This document shows positions 34,084 through 43,105 of a stretch of DNA of 64,000 nt, one piece after another. The stretch comes from JAJTHC01 sp044358835. GTDB lineage: Bacteria; Cyanobacteriota; Vampirovibrionia; Vampirovibrionales; JAJTHC01. The translations under genes and the position numbers were made by a program. The stretch lies in the NCBI GenBank assembly GCA_044358835.1, contig JBIKNF010000009.1:18003-82002 (forward strand), written 5' to 3'. Numbering within the stretch: position 1 is the first letter of the stretch; every line of letters begins with the position of its first letter. Below the pieces are notes generated by a model, which was given only the letters and a program-made list of their open reading frames with translations, was not told the origin of the DNA and did not search any database.

Positions 34084-34585
34084 GATCTTAGGTCTCCGCA
34101 GTGTTTTAGGTGTGTGTTAGATGTAGGGTCTCTCTCTAAGTTAAATCACAATGCAGTTTAATGCTATCATAATTCATTCTGATGGAGTGATTGCATTTTG
34201 CTATATCATCAGTTTAGAGGATTTTTATACATCGAGCATCAATCCTAAGATTAAATCTCCTTTTAAGTGGTTTGAAAAACAGAAGGTTTTACTATTATAC
34301 ACGAAAGTGCTAAAAGCAATAGTTTATGTTGAAAAATTTAAAAAATGTTTCACATAACATATGAGTATTATTCTACCTCATAATTCTAAAAAAGGGAAAG
34401 GGTTCTTAATAAATGTTTACATCCAATTATAAAAACAATCGATTAACGGACGGGGGCTTACTAAACACGGCCTAAAGGCCCGTGTGGTGAACCATTTACC
34501 TAGTCCACATAAAGCAATGGAACGATTCTGATATCGTTCCAGGGGAATTATTTGGGAATCTGAATGCTTTATTTAGTCATTAATC
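34084..34585. other. AT-rich intergenic region with a structured segment
   Basis: 502 bp without a supported gene; the 68-codon frame at 34151 lacks a ribosome site. From 34440 to 34572 secondary structure is strong: CACGG/CCGTG around 34465-34485; a perfect hairpin GGAACGAT/ATCGTTCC (34519-34540); and an outer pair ATAAAGCA (34509-34516) with TGCTTTAT (34565-34572) enclosing it. GATTC (34524) could instead pair with GAATC (34556). This could be an ncRNA or the 3' untranslated structure of the gene at 34586; no known RNA family recognised. Confidence 0.4.
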
Positions 34586-35083
34586 CTAAGACGCACTAGG
34601 CAAGACGGTTAAACAACCTTCTAGTTCAAGTTTGTCAATGTAATCGTAAGCGTCTTGCTCGCTTTCGCTGACCCACATCAATAAGAGTTGTTCAAAAACA
34701 GCCCCATTGGCTTCTAACCCATAAGATTCACAACGCCCCATGTATGTGTGTAACAAGGCGGTGCTTTCGTTGAGTACGCGGGCAATTTCTCGACGCGCAT
34801 GATCATCCATTAAGTACAAAGCGTTAAAGCTCCGGTAGGCGTACTTGTTTTTGTCGTACCAACGTTTACGACCCATAGATTTTAACAGGGAAAGGTGCTT
34901 GTCGCTGCCGTGTTGCAACATAAAACTTTCGCTGTTTTTAAGTTGCATTTCACTGGCTTGGCGAATAATGACTTTGGCATACGCTTCCACTTGCCATTGG
35001 TTCATGCGCTTTAAGTTCGTCACTAAGGCCAGTACTTCTTTGTCTTTTTCATACCAACGGGACCAAATCTGTTTGTTTGACAT
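34586..35083 (-). CDS. Hypothetical protein, helical, unrecognised
   Basis: 165 residues from the ATG at 35083; an ATG at 35101 (6 residues longer) lies directly after a TATAAT box and would be upstream of the expected transcript start. Composition is mixed helical with several Trp and Tyr (QIWSRWYEKDKEVLAL, GRKRWYDKNKYAYRSF). No signal peptide, membrane helix or known motif. Transcribed divergently from punA. Downstream lies the structured segment at 34509-34572. Confidence 0.65.
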   Translation of the reverse strand: MSNKQIWSRWYEKDKEVLALVTNLKRMNQWQVEAYAKVIIRQASEMQLKNSESFMLQHGSDKHLSLLKSMGRKRWYDKNKYAYRSFNALYLMDDHARREIARVLNESTALLHTYMGRCESYGLEANGAVFEQLLLMWVSESEQDAYDYIDKLELEGCLTVLPSAS

Positions 35084-35241
35084 AACAATCATCACTTCCA
35101 TTATACTTACGCTAAACTAAATAAAAGAGGGTGCACGGTTTTATTCGTGTACGTTTTTATGTTCGTATTATGATGATATAATCTTTAATCCTTTGTTACA
35201 AATCATTTACATTATTTCATCTTAAAGTAAGGTTACCACTA

Positions 35242-36123
35242 ATGACTTCTGATCGTCCTTTCGTAAACAGCGTAGAAGCTTTACACCGTCGCATTAAAGA
35301 CGTGCGTCACTTTTTGAACCCCAAATTAAAAAGTCCCTTAAAAGCGGTGGTTATTTTAGGTTCGGGTTTGGGGGCATTGGCTGAAAATGACGCCTTTAAC
35401 GTTCAAGAACGTATTGCCTATCAACAGATTCCTCATTTCCCCATTTCCACCGTAGAAGGCCATGCGGGCGAATTGATTTTAGCCACCTTAAAAGGTGTGC
35501 CAGAACCTGCCACCATTGCCTTAATGAAAGGGCGCTTTCACTATCACGAAGGCTATAGCATGCAAGAAGTGGTGTTTCCTCTTCAGGCATTGAGTTATTG
35601 CGGGGCTGAAACCGTGATTATTTCTAACGCTGCTGGGGGCTTGCAAAAGGCGTTTTACCCCGGTGCGTTAATGTGGATCAACGATCAAATCAACCTCACA
35701 GGAAGTAATCCCTTGATTGGGACAAATCCTGATTTCTTAGGGCCTCGTTTCTTTGACATGACCTCCCCCTTTTGTTCAGAACTTAGGCACGTGGCGATGA
35801 ATTACGCCCAAGCGCAAGGCTTTAAGTTATTTGAAGGCGTGTATGCTGGGGTGACGGGCCCCGCCTATGAAACGCCTGCTGAAATTAAGATGATGGGCCT
35901 GATGGGGGCTTCTGCGGTGGGTATGTCTACGGTTTCAGAAGTGTTGGCAGCACGTCATGCAGGCATGCGTATCGCCGCCATTTCTTGCATTTCAAACTTA
36001 GCAGCCGGAATGCAAGGCAAGGATTTAAACCATGAAGAAGTCATGGCCATGGCCACCAACAGCACGGTGGGTCTTCGCTTTCAGGGGCTGGTGATTGAGT
36101 TACTGCATCATATTCTGGCCTAA
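35242..36123 (+). CDS. punA: Purine nucleoside phosphorylase, trimeric type
   Basis: Phosphorolysis of guanosine/inosine to base and ribose-1-phosphate. 293 residues, usual for the trimeric PNP class. Phosphate-site LGSGLGALAE, HFPISTVEGHAGEL, MKGRFHYHEGY, SNAAGG, purine-site YAGVTGPAYETPAE and GMSTVSEVLAARHAGM are intact. It may also help salvage nucleosides from the futalosine or SAH routes, but that is context only. It is convergent with nagA, six bases apart. Confidence 0.94.
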   Translation: MTSDRPFVNSVEALHRRIKDVRHFLNPKLKSPLKAVVILGSGLGALAENDAFNVQERIAYQQIPHFPISTVEGHAGELILATLKGVPEPATIALMKGRFHYHEGYSMQEVVFPLQALSYCGAETVIISNAAGGLQKAFYPGALMWINDQINLTGSNPLIGTNPDFLGPRFFDMTSPFCSELRHVAMNYAQAQGFKLFEGVYAGVTGPAYETPAEIKMMGLMGASAVGMSTVSEVLAARHAGMRIAAISCISNLAAGMQGKDLNHEEVMAMATNSTVGLRFQGLVIELLHHILA

Positions 36124-36129
36124 AGTCTT

Positions 36130-37464
36130 TTACAGCGTTAAATGCGCTTTGTATTGCGAAGACGCCTTAAAAGTAGACCCTTTAATCTCAGGGTCTTCTT
36201 GATTTAAGACGATGCCTCGTGAATCTGGCTGAAACACGGCTTGATCACACCAACGTAGTTCCCCCGCCACCCAAGTGGCGAGAAGCTTCATGGTGGGTTG
36301 ATGCCATAAAAGCACATCCGCCACATAGCCTTCTTTTAAACTGCCTCTATGATCATCCAACCCCAAAAGTTGGGCTGGATTATGCGTGGCCATTTGAAAG
36401 GCTTGTTCCAAGCTACAAATGTTCCAATTCAACAGGTTACGAATCATTTCAGGCAATAACTGGATGGAACCTGCTAAATGGCCTTCGGCATTGATGGCTC
36501 GTCCTTCCTTATTCTGCACCAAGGTGCCGGCAAAGGCGACTTTTTCACCTTCATTTAAACCCGCAAGATTCATCGCATCGGACACCAAAACGAGCTTGTC
36601 TACCCCTTTGACTTTCAAAGTGAGTTCCACCACTTCGGGATGCACATGGTAACCATCCGTAATCAACGAAGCCCATAAATCCTTTTCTAGCAAGGCATGC
36701 AAGCTTGAACCCACGTGGCGATGCGTGTAAGCACCAAAGGCATTATACAGGTGCGTCACCCCTTGTAAGCCACGATTTTTGGCAGCGCTTAAATGTCCTC
36801 GTTCCACGTTGCTATGCCCTGCAAAAGTCAAGATCCCTTTTTCACAGAGCGCATCAAGTAGTTCAAAGTTTTCATCGAGTTCTGGGGCGTAGGTCATCAT
36901 TTTCACATGGGGAGAAAGCAATAATTCTAAGGCCTCCATATCTATGGGCAACAGGTGTTCCTTAGGGTGCGTCCCCCGTTTTTCAGGGTTCAGAAAAGGG
37001 CCTTCCAAATGGATGCCCAGCACTTTAGTGCTATTAACCCGTGTATTAAAGTGAATGAGTTCTTCAATGGCGTTGGTTGCATTAATCATGTCCATCAACG
37101 ATGCCGTCACTACTGTAGGTAAAATAGCGCTAACGCCGTGTTGAGGCAAGGTATCCAACACCTTTTTCATATTCAAAAGGTTGCCTGCTGAAAAATCTAC
37201 GCCAAACGCCCCGTTGATTTGCAAATCAATGAAGGCGGGGGTAATGAGGTAATCTTCTCCCAAATGCACCGTGTGAACGTCTTCACTTCGCAGTAAATGA
37301 TTGGCAGCGACTTCTGTGCCTATGGATTGAATCAGACCGTTGTGCATTTGAAGCGTGGTGCCTTTTAATAGACCGTTGGGGGTTAAGACATTGGCGTGAC
37401 ATAAGGCTGTAATTTCAGAAGAGGCTGAAGGGGTGGGTGCCGAAGAGTGAGAAGGTTTGGACAT
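36130..37464 (-). CDS. nagA: N-acetylglucosamine-6-phosphate deacetylase
   Basis: 444 residues of the amidohydrolase superfamily. Metal and catalytic positions: Glu in HLEGPFL, His in FAGHSN, His in THLYNAF, Asp in VSDAMN; DLQINGAFGVDF is the entry motif. It removes acetate from GlcNAc-6-P during amino-sugar and cell-wall recycling; nagB is not adjacent. N-terminal 20 residues are an unusual Ser/Pro-rich extension. AAAGGAAG lies 9 nt before the ATG. Confidence 0.93.
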   Translation of the reverse strand: MSKPSHSSAPTPSASSEITALCHANVLTPNGLLKGTTLQMHNGLIQSIGTEVAANHLLRSEDVHTVHLGEDYLITPAFIDLQINGAFGVDFSAGNLLNMKKVLDTLPQHGVSAILPTVVTASLMDMINATNAIEELIHFNTRVNSTKVLGIHLEGPFLNPEKRGTHPKEHLLPIDMEALELLLSPHVKMMTYAPELDENFELLDALCEKGILTFAGHSNVERGHLSAAKNRGLQGVTHLYNAFGAYTHRHVGSSLHALLEKDLWASLITDGYHVHPEVVELTLKVKGVDKLVLVSDAMNLAGLNEGEKVAFAGTLVQNKEGRAINAEGHLAGSIQLLPEMIRNLLNWNICSLEQAFQMATHNPAQLLGLDDHRGSLKEGYVADVLLWHQPTMKLLATWVAGELRWCDQAVFQPDSRGIVLNQEDPEIKGSTFKASSQYKAHLTL

Positions 37465-37602
37465 CGTTGAAGTCTTCCTTTAAGGTGGATTGCACTTGTG
37501 TGAATAAGAATTCCCCTGTATTATAGTGCATATCGTCTGTTTTGGTGAAGTTTTCAACCAAATAGAGTAATTTTATTGCCCCCCAAAAAAGGAGAAACAC
37601 CT

Positions 37603-38232
37603 ATGAAATTTAAACCGTTTACGCGTGAAATAAGTGTATTGTTGTTAATGGCTTTTGGCAGCTTGGGGGTATTGAATCTTACGGCAGACGCTTACAAAGC
37701 GGGGGCAAGAATTGAAACGTCTAAAGGTGATATTGTGTTTGCCTTTTACGAAAAAGAAGCGCCCAAGACCACGGCTCATATAACGCGTTTGATTAAATCT
37801 GGCTTTTATAACGAACAAGGCATGCGCTGGCATCGAGTGGTGCCTGACTTTGTGATTCAAACAGGAGACCCCACAAACACAGGGGCGGGCGGTTCAAGCG
37901 AACGCATTGATTTAGAAGTTAAAAATACGCTTTCTCATTGTGATGCAGGCATTGTGGCCATGGCTCGAAGTGCCGATCTCAATAGTGCGTCGAGTCAATT
38001 TTACATTACCTTAGACGCCCAACGCACGCTGGATGCCAAGTACGCTATTTTTGCTCACGTGCTCAGCGGTATGTCGATTTTACCGCGCATCACCCCGAAA
38101 GACGCCGTGTACCGTATTGTATTGATGGACGTTGAATCCGTGGTGCCTGAAGCCAATGCCCCTGTGCAAGAACATCCCGTTTGGGGGATTTTTCAACCCA
38201 AGAAGAAAACGGCTTACACCGTGCGTGAGTGA
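37603..38232 (+). CDS. Exported cyclophilin-type peptidyl-prolyl isomerase
   Basis: 209 residues from the ATG at 37603, which has AAAAAGGAG 8 nt upstream; an in-frame ATG at 37576 is upstream of that site and rejected. Hydrophobic ISVLLLMAFGSLGVLNL and cleavage near ADA (residue 30) predict export. The cyclophilin domain (33-185) has RWHRVVPDFVIQTGD with the catalytic Arg, and SSQFYITLD (Gln and Phe). Probably periplasmic folding helper. Confidence 0.9.
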   Translation: MKFKPFTREISVLLLMAFGSLGVLNLTADAYKAGARIETSKGDIVFAFYEKEAPKTTAHITRLIKSGFYNEQGMRWHRVVPDFVIQTGDPTNTGAGGSSERIDLEVKNTLSHCDAGIVAMARSADLNSASSQFYITLDAQRTLDAKYAIFAHVLSGMSILPRITPKDAVYRIVLMDVESVVPEANAPVQEHPVWGIFQPKKKTAYTVRE

Positions 38233-38288
38233 CACTTGCATTATTCAAATGTTTGACGTTTAATACAGAAGATGAAAAAGCGAACTGT

Positions 38289-38364
38289 GGACAGTTAGCT
38301 CAGTTGGTAGAGCACCACATTGACATTGTGGTGGTCGCTGGTTCGAATCCAGTACTGTCCACCA
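38289..38364 (+). tRNA. tRNA-Val (anticodon GAC)
   Basis: 76 nt: acceptor GGACAGT/ACTGTCC, D-arm GCTC...GAGC, anticodon loop TTGACAT (GAC), T-arm with GGTTCGAATCC, discriminator A and encoded CCA. TTGCAT (38236) and TTTAAT (38259), 17 bp apart, may be its promoter. Confidence 0.95.
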
Positions 38365-38375
38365 CTTTTATCTTA

Positions 38376-38399
38376 TATAGTGTTGGAAAGAGTTTTCCG
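38376..38399. repeat. Single end of a family-2 repeat
   Basis: TATAGTGTTGGAAAG, 11 bp after tRNA-Val, resembles the complement of the gene-end copy at 60322 (TATAGTGTTCGAAAG). Confidence 0.45.
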
Positions 38400-38425
38400 A
38401 ACAATCCTTTGATAAAGGAAACGAT

Positions 38426-39331
38426 GTGACCTCTCGCTACTTCTTGGGTTTGTTAGGGCATCCACTTTCACATAGTTACAGTCCACTCATCCATCATACG
38501 TTGCTGGAACAGGTAGGGCTAAAAGGGGAATACAAGCTTTTTGATTATACGCTTGGCCAACTTGAAGCAGGCGCTATTGCGTCGATGTTGATGAGTGGGG
38601 TGCATGGGTTTAATGTCACCATTCCCTATAAAGTTCTGTTGCATGACAAACTGCCCGCGTTGACGCCCGCAGCCAAACGCGTTGGCGCCGTCAACACGGT
38701 TTTTAGGGTGGATGTTGATAACGAAATCACGCTTATTGGGCATAATACCGACACCACCGGCTTTTACAAAAGTCTAACGACCCAAACCCAAGAAAAGCTA
38801 GCAGAAGGCCAGGCCATGATTCTCGGTGGGGGAGGATCTGCACGCGCGGTTTTGGTGGCGCTTGTGTTTGAAGCCAAGACGCCTGTTCAACATATTACGC
38901 TTGTGATGCGTCACCCTGAAAAAGCCGACGATTTAAAGCACGCCTTTGTTCAATGGGTAAACGAAGCTCAGGCTTCAACCACGCTAGACGTGATTCACCC
39001 TAAAGCGTTGGATGCCCCAAAACTGGCTTCTGTAGATGTACTGATAAACTGCACCCCTGTGGGCATGCACCCAAACGTTGATGCCACACCTTTAACGGCT
39101 TTACAAGTGCAAGCTCTCAACCCTACGGCTCATGTGGTGGATTTGATTTACAATCCTGCTGAAACGGCTTTAATGAAGCTGGCTCGCGAACAGGGTTGCC
39201 CAGTTGTTCAAAATGGCTTAGGCATGTTGATTCATCAAGCCATTGAAGCCTTCTGCACGTGGACGAAACTCCCCGCCGAACCCGAGTGGTACGAGGCCAT
39301 TGAAGAACGGTTAAAACCGCACATGAGCTAG
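38426..39331 (+). CDS. aroE: Shikimate dehydrogenase
   Basis: Reduces 3-dehydroshikimate with NADPH in the shikimate pathway. 301 residues with GHPLSHSYSP, VTIPYK (catalytic Lys), GAVNTV, GHNTDTTGF (Asp), dinucleotide loop LGGGGSARAVL and NCTPVGMHP. The start is GTG at 38426, with AAAGGA 8 nt upstream; the overlapping ATG at 38423 is followed at once by TGA. Confidence 0.93.
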   Translation: MTSRYFLGLLGHPLSHSYSPLIHHTLLEQVGLKGEYKLFDYTLGQLEAGAIASMLMSGVHGFNVTIPYKVLLHDKLPALTPAAKRVGAVNTVFRVDVDNEITLIGHNTDTTGFYKSLTTQTQEKLAEGQAMILGGGGSARAVLVALVFEAKTPVQHITLVMRHPEKADDLKHAFVQWVNEAQASTTLDVIHPKALDAPKLASVDVLINCTPVGMHPNVDATPLTALQVQALNPTAHVVDLIYNPAETALMKLAREQGCPVVQNGLGMLIHQAIEAFCTWTKLPAEPEWYEAIEERLKPHMS

Positions 39332-39471
39332 CCATTTCTTTACTGGCACCGTGTTGAAGTTGTGTGAAGGGGTTATATACGCCTTAATTTAGTCTTTAAA
39401 GACTTTGATTCTAAAGCCTGTTCGTGATACATTGAAGCCATTGTACAAAACATGCTGGATGCCCCCCCTCT

Positions 39472-40836
39472 ATGACTCGCACGGTTTTTATTGAAACACA
39501 AGGTTGCCAAATGAATGAAGCCGACAGCGAACTGATGCTGGGGCTGTTGGTGCGTGAAGGCTTTGTGCCCACCCCTGACCCTAACGTGGCGGATTTACTG
39601 ATTTTAAACACCTGCCAAATTCGAGAAATGGCGAGTGACAAGGCCTTTAGCCAACTGGGGCGTTGGGGCAAGCTCAAAAAGCAGCGCCCCGAAGTCAAAA
39701 TTGCCATGGCCGGCTGTGTGGCGCAACAAGTGGGGAATACCGTTTTTGAACGCATGCCTTATGTAGACATCGTCTACGGGACGCAGAACATTCATGATTT
39801 ACCTCGCTTGGTGCGTCAAGTATTTGACGAAAACGATCACCACGTCATCGCCCTTGACAAACAAAAGGAAGCGTCCACCTTCGATTATTTTGAAGACGTC
39901 ACGCAAGTTCGCCAAAATCGTGGTACATCCGCTTGGGTCACCATTATTGAAGGCTGTAACTACTTTTGCACCTATTGCGTCGTGCCTTACACCAGAGGTC
40001 GCCAAATCAGTCGTAAACCGCAAAGCATTCTGGACGAAGTAAAACGACTGGTCGAAACAGGTGTAAAAGAAGTAACGCTCTTAGGCCAAACGGTGGATGC
40101 CTATGGCCAAGACTTCAATGCCCTTCGCTATGATTTAGCCGATTTATTTTACGCCGTCCATGAAATTAAGGGCATTGAACGCATCCGATTTATGACGTCG
40201 CATCCGCTGGATTTAAGCGATCGTATGATTGAGGCCATTGCTGAATTGCCGAAGCTCATGGAACACATTCACATTCCCATGCAAAGTGGAGATGACGCCG
40301 TTCTTAAACGCATGAGACGTGGCTATACGGGGGAAGATTACTACCGTCTCACCGATAAAATCCACGAACGCATCCCGAATGTGGCGATTACGGGCGATTA
40401 CATCGTGGGCTTCCCCGGTGAATCCGAAGAGGCGTTTTTAAACAGCGTCTATAGCGTCAGTCGAGCAGGCTTGTATTTGGGCAATACCGCAGCGTATTCG
40501 GCTCGTTTGCAAACACCCGCCGCCATTTGGGAAGAACGCTACGACGATCAAGCCATCCCACAAAGTGTGAAAGAAGAGCGTTTACAGGTCTTGAATGAAG
40601 CCATTCGCAAGCAGGCGATGGCTCATAATACCCCTATGGTGGGGCAGGTGCAAAACGTGTTGGTGGAAGGGCAAAGCAAGCGTAACCCTCAACGCCTTAT
40701 GGGACGCAACCGCCAAAACAAGGTGATTAACTTTGACATCCCCGACGGCATCGACCAAGCGTCGTTGGTGAATACGCTGGTGGATGTGCGTGTCACGGAA
40801 GCGTACCCCTTTTCGTTGCTTGGTGTTTTGCTCTAA
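39472..40836 (+). CDS. miaB: tRNA-2-methylthio-N6-dimethylallyladenosine synthase MiaB
   Basis: Radical-SAM methylthiotransferase acting on A37 of tRNAs. 454 residues: N-terminal UPF0004 domain with Cys in QGCQMNEADSE, NTCQIRE and MAGCVAQQ; radical-SAM Cys in GCNYFCTYCVVPYTRG; C-terminal TRAM domain (about 380-450). Reads as MiaB rather than RimO or MtaB. The ATG is preceded by a C-rich stretch with no clear ribosome site. Confidence 0.94.
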   Translation: MTRTVFIETQGCQMNEADSELMLGLLVREGFVPTPDPNVADLLILNTCQIREMASDKAFSQLGRWGKLKKQRPEVKIAMAGCVAQQVGNTVFERMPYVDIVYGTQNIHDLPRLVRQVFDENDHHVIALDKQKEASTFDYFEDVTQVRQNRGTSAWVTIIEGCNYFCTYCVVPYTRGRQISRKPQSILDEVKRLVETGVKEVTLLGQTVDAYGQDFNALRYDLADLFYAVHEIKGIERIRFMTSHPLDLSDRMIEAIAELPKLMEHIHIPMQSGDDAVLKRMRRGYTGEDYYRLTDKIHERIPNVAITGDYIVGFPGESEEAFLNSVYSVSRAGLYLGNTAAYSARLQTPAAIWEERYDDQAIPQSVKEERLQVLNEAIRKQAMAHNTPMVGQVQNVLVEGQSKRNPQRLMGRNRQNKVINFDIPDGIDQASLVNTLVDVRVTEAYPFSLLGVLL

Positions 40837-40900
40837 TCCCCTTTTAGTGATAGACTTAAAAAGCATATCAAAGACCGCTTTAGATTAAAGGAAACACCCC

Positions 40901-42172
40901 ATGCCGATAACCTTGCCTCCTCCTGAAATTAATGATATTGCTCTTGCCCCCCAAGGCAAAAAGCAGATCGATTGGGCCTTGCAAGACATGCCGGTGCTTG
41001 GGAGCATTCGTGAACGCTTTTTAGAAGAACAGCCGCTCAAAGGCTTACGCATTTCTTCTTGTGGGCATATGACCAAAGAACTGGCGGCGTTAGCCATTAC
41101 CATTCAAGCCGGTGGCGCGCAAAGCATGGTGATCGCCTCTAACCCCATTACCACGCAAGACGATGTGGCTGCCTCTCTTGTCAAGGATTATGGTTTGGCT
41201 ATTTACGCCCAACGAGGCGAAAGTGTCGAAACATATCGTCGTCACGTGCAACTGGCCGTTGATTTTGAACCTCACATTATTATGGATGATGGCGGAGACG
41301 TTTGTGCAGCCATGAAAAACACCCGTCCTGATTGGTGTGATCATGTATGGGGAAGTACCGAAGAAACCACCGCAGGCATTACTCGCCTAAAAGCCTTGGA
41401 TGCTCAAAATGCCTTGCCTTGGCCTGCCATTGGTGTGAACGAGTCTAAAACCAAGCACTTGTTTGACAACCGTTACGGCACGGGCCAAAGCACGATGGAT
41501 AGCATTATGCGTGCCTGTAACATCCTTATTGCGGGTAAAACCGTGGTGATTATGGGCTACGGCTGGTGCGGAAGGGGCTGTGCCCTGCGAGCCAAAGGCT
41601 TAGGGGCGAATGTCATCGTCTGTGAAGTGGATCACATGAAAGCCCTAGAAGCGGTGATGGATGGGTATCGCGTGATGCCTATTGCGGAAGCAGCGGCCTT
41701 AGGCGATATTTTTATTTGCATTACCAGTAATAAGCACGTGATTGACACCGCTCACTTTACGGTGATGAAAGATCAAGCCATTGTGTGTAATGCGGGGCAT
41801 CAGAATTGGGAGTTCAATTACGACGCCCTTAAAGCAGGCTCTATTCAAGTGAGCGAACCGCGTGCTTATGTGGAAGCCTGCCTTCAAGCCGACGGCCGTA
41901 CCCTTTACGCCTTAAGCCAAGGGCGTTTGGTGAACCTGACCGCCGCAGAAGGGCATCCTGCGAGTGTCATGGATATGAGTTTCGCCAATCAAGCCTTGGC
42001 GGTTGAACACTTGGTGAAGCATAAAGGTCACTTGGGCAATCACTTAATCACGTTGCCTGCGGAAGTGGACGACCACATTGCTAAACTTAAGTTGGCGGCG
42101 ATGGGCATTGCGATTGACACCATGACCCCCGCAATGCGGGAATACATGAGTAGTTGGAATATGGGAACCTAG
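40901..42172 (+). CDS. ahcY: Adenosylhomocysteinase
   Basis: NAD+-dependent hydrolysis of S-adenosylhomocysteine. 423 residues, typical bacterial length without the long insert. CGHMTKELAALA, DDGGDVCAAM, WGSTEETTAGI, NRYGTGQSTMDSI and NAD fold VIMGYGWCGRGCA are present, with NAGHQNWEF. It works with the split methionine synthase (26591) in the methyl cycle. AAAGGAAA precedes the ATG. Confidence 0.95.
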   Translation: MPITLPPPEINDIALAPQGKKQIDWALQDMPVLGSIRERFLEEQPLKGLRISSCGHMTKELAALAITIQAGGAQSMVIASNPITTQDDVAASLVKDYGLAIYAQRGESVETYRRHVQLAVDFEPHIIMDDGGDVCAAMKNTRPDWCDHVWGSTEETTAGITRLKALDAQNALPWPAIGVNESKTKHLFDNRYGTGQSTMDSIMRACNILIAGKTVVIMGYGWCGRGCALRAKGLGANVIVCEVDHMKALEAVMDGYRVMPIAEAAALGDIFICITSNKHVIDTAHFTVMKDQAIVCNAGHQNWEFNYDALKAGSIQVSEPRAYVEACLQADGRTLYALSQGRLVNLTAAEGHPASVMDMSFANQALAVEHLVKHKGHLGNHLITLPAEVDDHIAKLKLAAMGIAIDTMTPAMREYMSSWNMGT

Positions 42173-42409
42173 GTGGAGTCGACATTCAGCCTAAGCGTTT
42201 TCGTCAAAAACGTTTGACGCACGGGTTTGTTTTGCTTATAGTAGGTTTTATGGTGCCGTGAGATGTCCAAACAAGGCTGTCTGACGTTTTTTGCCCCGTG
42301 TGGTTATGTTTAATGAGTATAATCACTACGGCAAATCATTCACAACCCTACGCCCGCGCGCAAAGAAGTAGGAAAGTTCACGACATTCAAGATATAAGGA
42401 CTATAAGTG

Positions 42410-42850
42410 ATGCAACATCCACTTATTCGTGAAATCGAAAAAGAGTACACCCGTACTGATCGCCCCGTCTTATTCCCTGGGGATACCGTACGAGTCAACG
42501 TGAAAATCGTTGAAGGCAGTAAAGAACGGATTCAGGCGTTTGAAGGCATTATAATTGCTAAACGTGGCGCGGGCGTTGGGGCCACCTTCCGTGTGCGTAA
42601 GGTGTTTCAAGGCGTCAGTGTTGAACGAACCTTCCTCATTAATTCCCCACGCGTTGAAAGTATTACCGTGTTGCGTCGTGGACGCGTGCGTCGAGCCAAG
42701 CTTTACTACTTGCGCGATCGCATGGGTAAAGCTGCGCGTATTCGTGAAAAAACCACCGGCTATGCGGCTCCCACCAAATTTGGATCCATTTTAGTGGCCA
42801 ATGCCAACAGCGCAACCGAAGGTTCAAAAAAAGCGAAGAAAAAGAAGTAA
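42410..42850 (+). CDS. rplS: 50S ribosomal protein L19
   Basis: 146 residues. FPGDTVRVNVKIVEGSKERIQAFEGI and GVGATFRVRK and the SPRVESI...RRGRVRRAKLYYLR region identify L19. The ATG at 42410 is preferred (AAGGAC upstream); GTG 42407 is in frame. A TATAAT (42318-42323) about 90 bp upstream is a likely promoter. The C-terminus carries an extra Ala/Lys tail. A terminator follows at 42873. Confidence 0.95.
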   Translation: MQHPLIREIEKEYTRTDRPVLFPGDTVRVNVKIVEGSKERIQAFEGIIIAKRGAGVGATFRVRKVFQGVSVERTFLINSPRVESITVLRRGRVRRAKLYYLRDRMGKAARIREKTTGYAAPTKFGSILVANANSATEGSKKAKKKK

Positions 42851-42872
42851 GTCTTTAATTGAAACTTAATTT

Positions 42873-42906
42873 AAAGCGTGGAAGTGCAATACTTCCGCGC
42901 TTTTTT
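42873..42906 (+). terminator. Terminator after rplS
   Basis: AAAGCGTGGAAGT, loop GCAAT, ACTTCCGCGCTTT, then T6. One G-T or mismatch pair. Confidence 0.88.
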
Positions 42907-42937
42907 AATGCCTCCTCCTCCACTTAATGGAGCTTCT

Positions 42938-42964
42938 GCAAGTTTGACGTAGCACAACCGATAC
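42938..42964 (+). promoter_or_regulatory. Sigma-28 (FliA)-type flagellin promoter
   Basis: GCAAGTTT, 11-bp spacer, ACCGATAC. The flagellar consensus is TAAAGTTT-N11-GCCGATAA; spacing is exact and the core CCGATA is intact. The predicted leader is about 135 nt, with hairpin AAAACAAA/TTTTGTTTT (about 43022-43039), and an AAAAGGAGAG ribosome site with GGA that CsrA could bind. Confidence 0.72.
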
Positions 42965-43105
42965 CTTATTCACAAACATTCGACGATGAAGAGAGATACT
43001 TAATTTCAAATCTAAGTTTAGAAAACAAATCTTTTGTTTTATGCGCTTAAATTTGATTGATTTTGTGTGAAAACAAACCAAGAGAGAAAAGGAGAGAACC
43101 CCACC

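Noticed and set aside
34151..34357. 68-codon AT-rich frame on the + strand
   Set aside because: No ribosome site, no recognisable composition, in DNA where stop codons are rich; likely chance.
40837..40900. SAH or SAM riboswitch before ahcY
   Set aside because: The gap is only 64 bp and shows no conserved riboswitch core.
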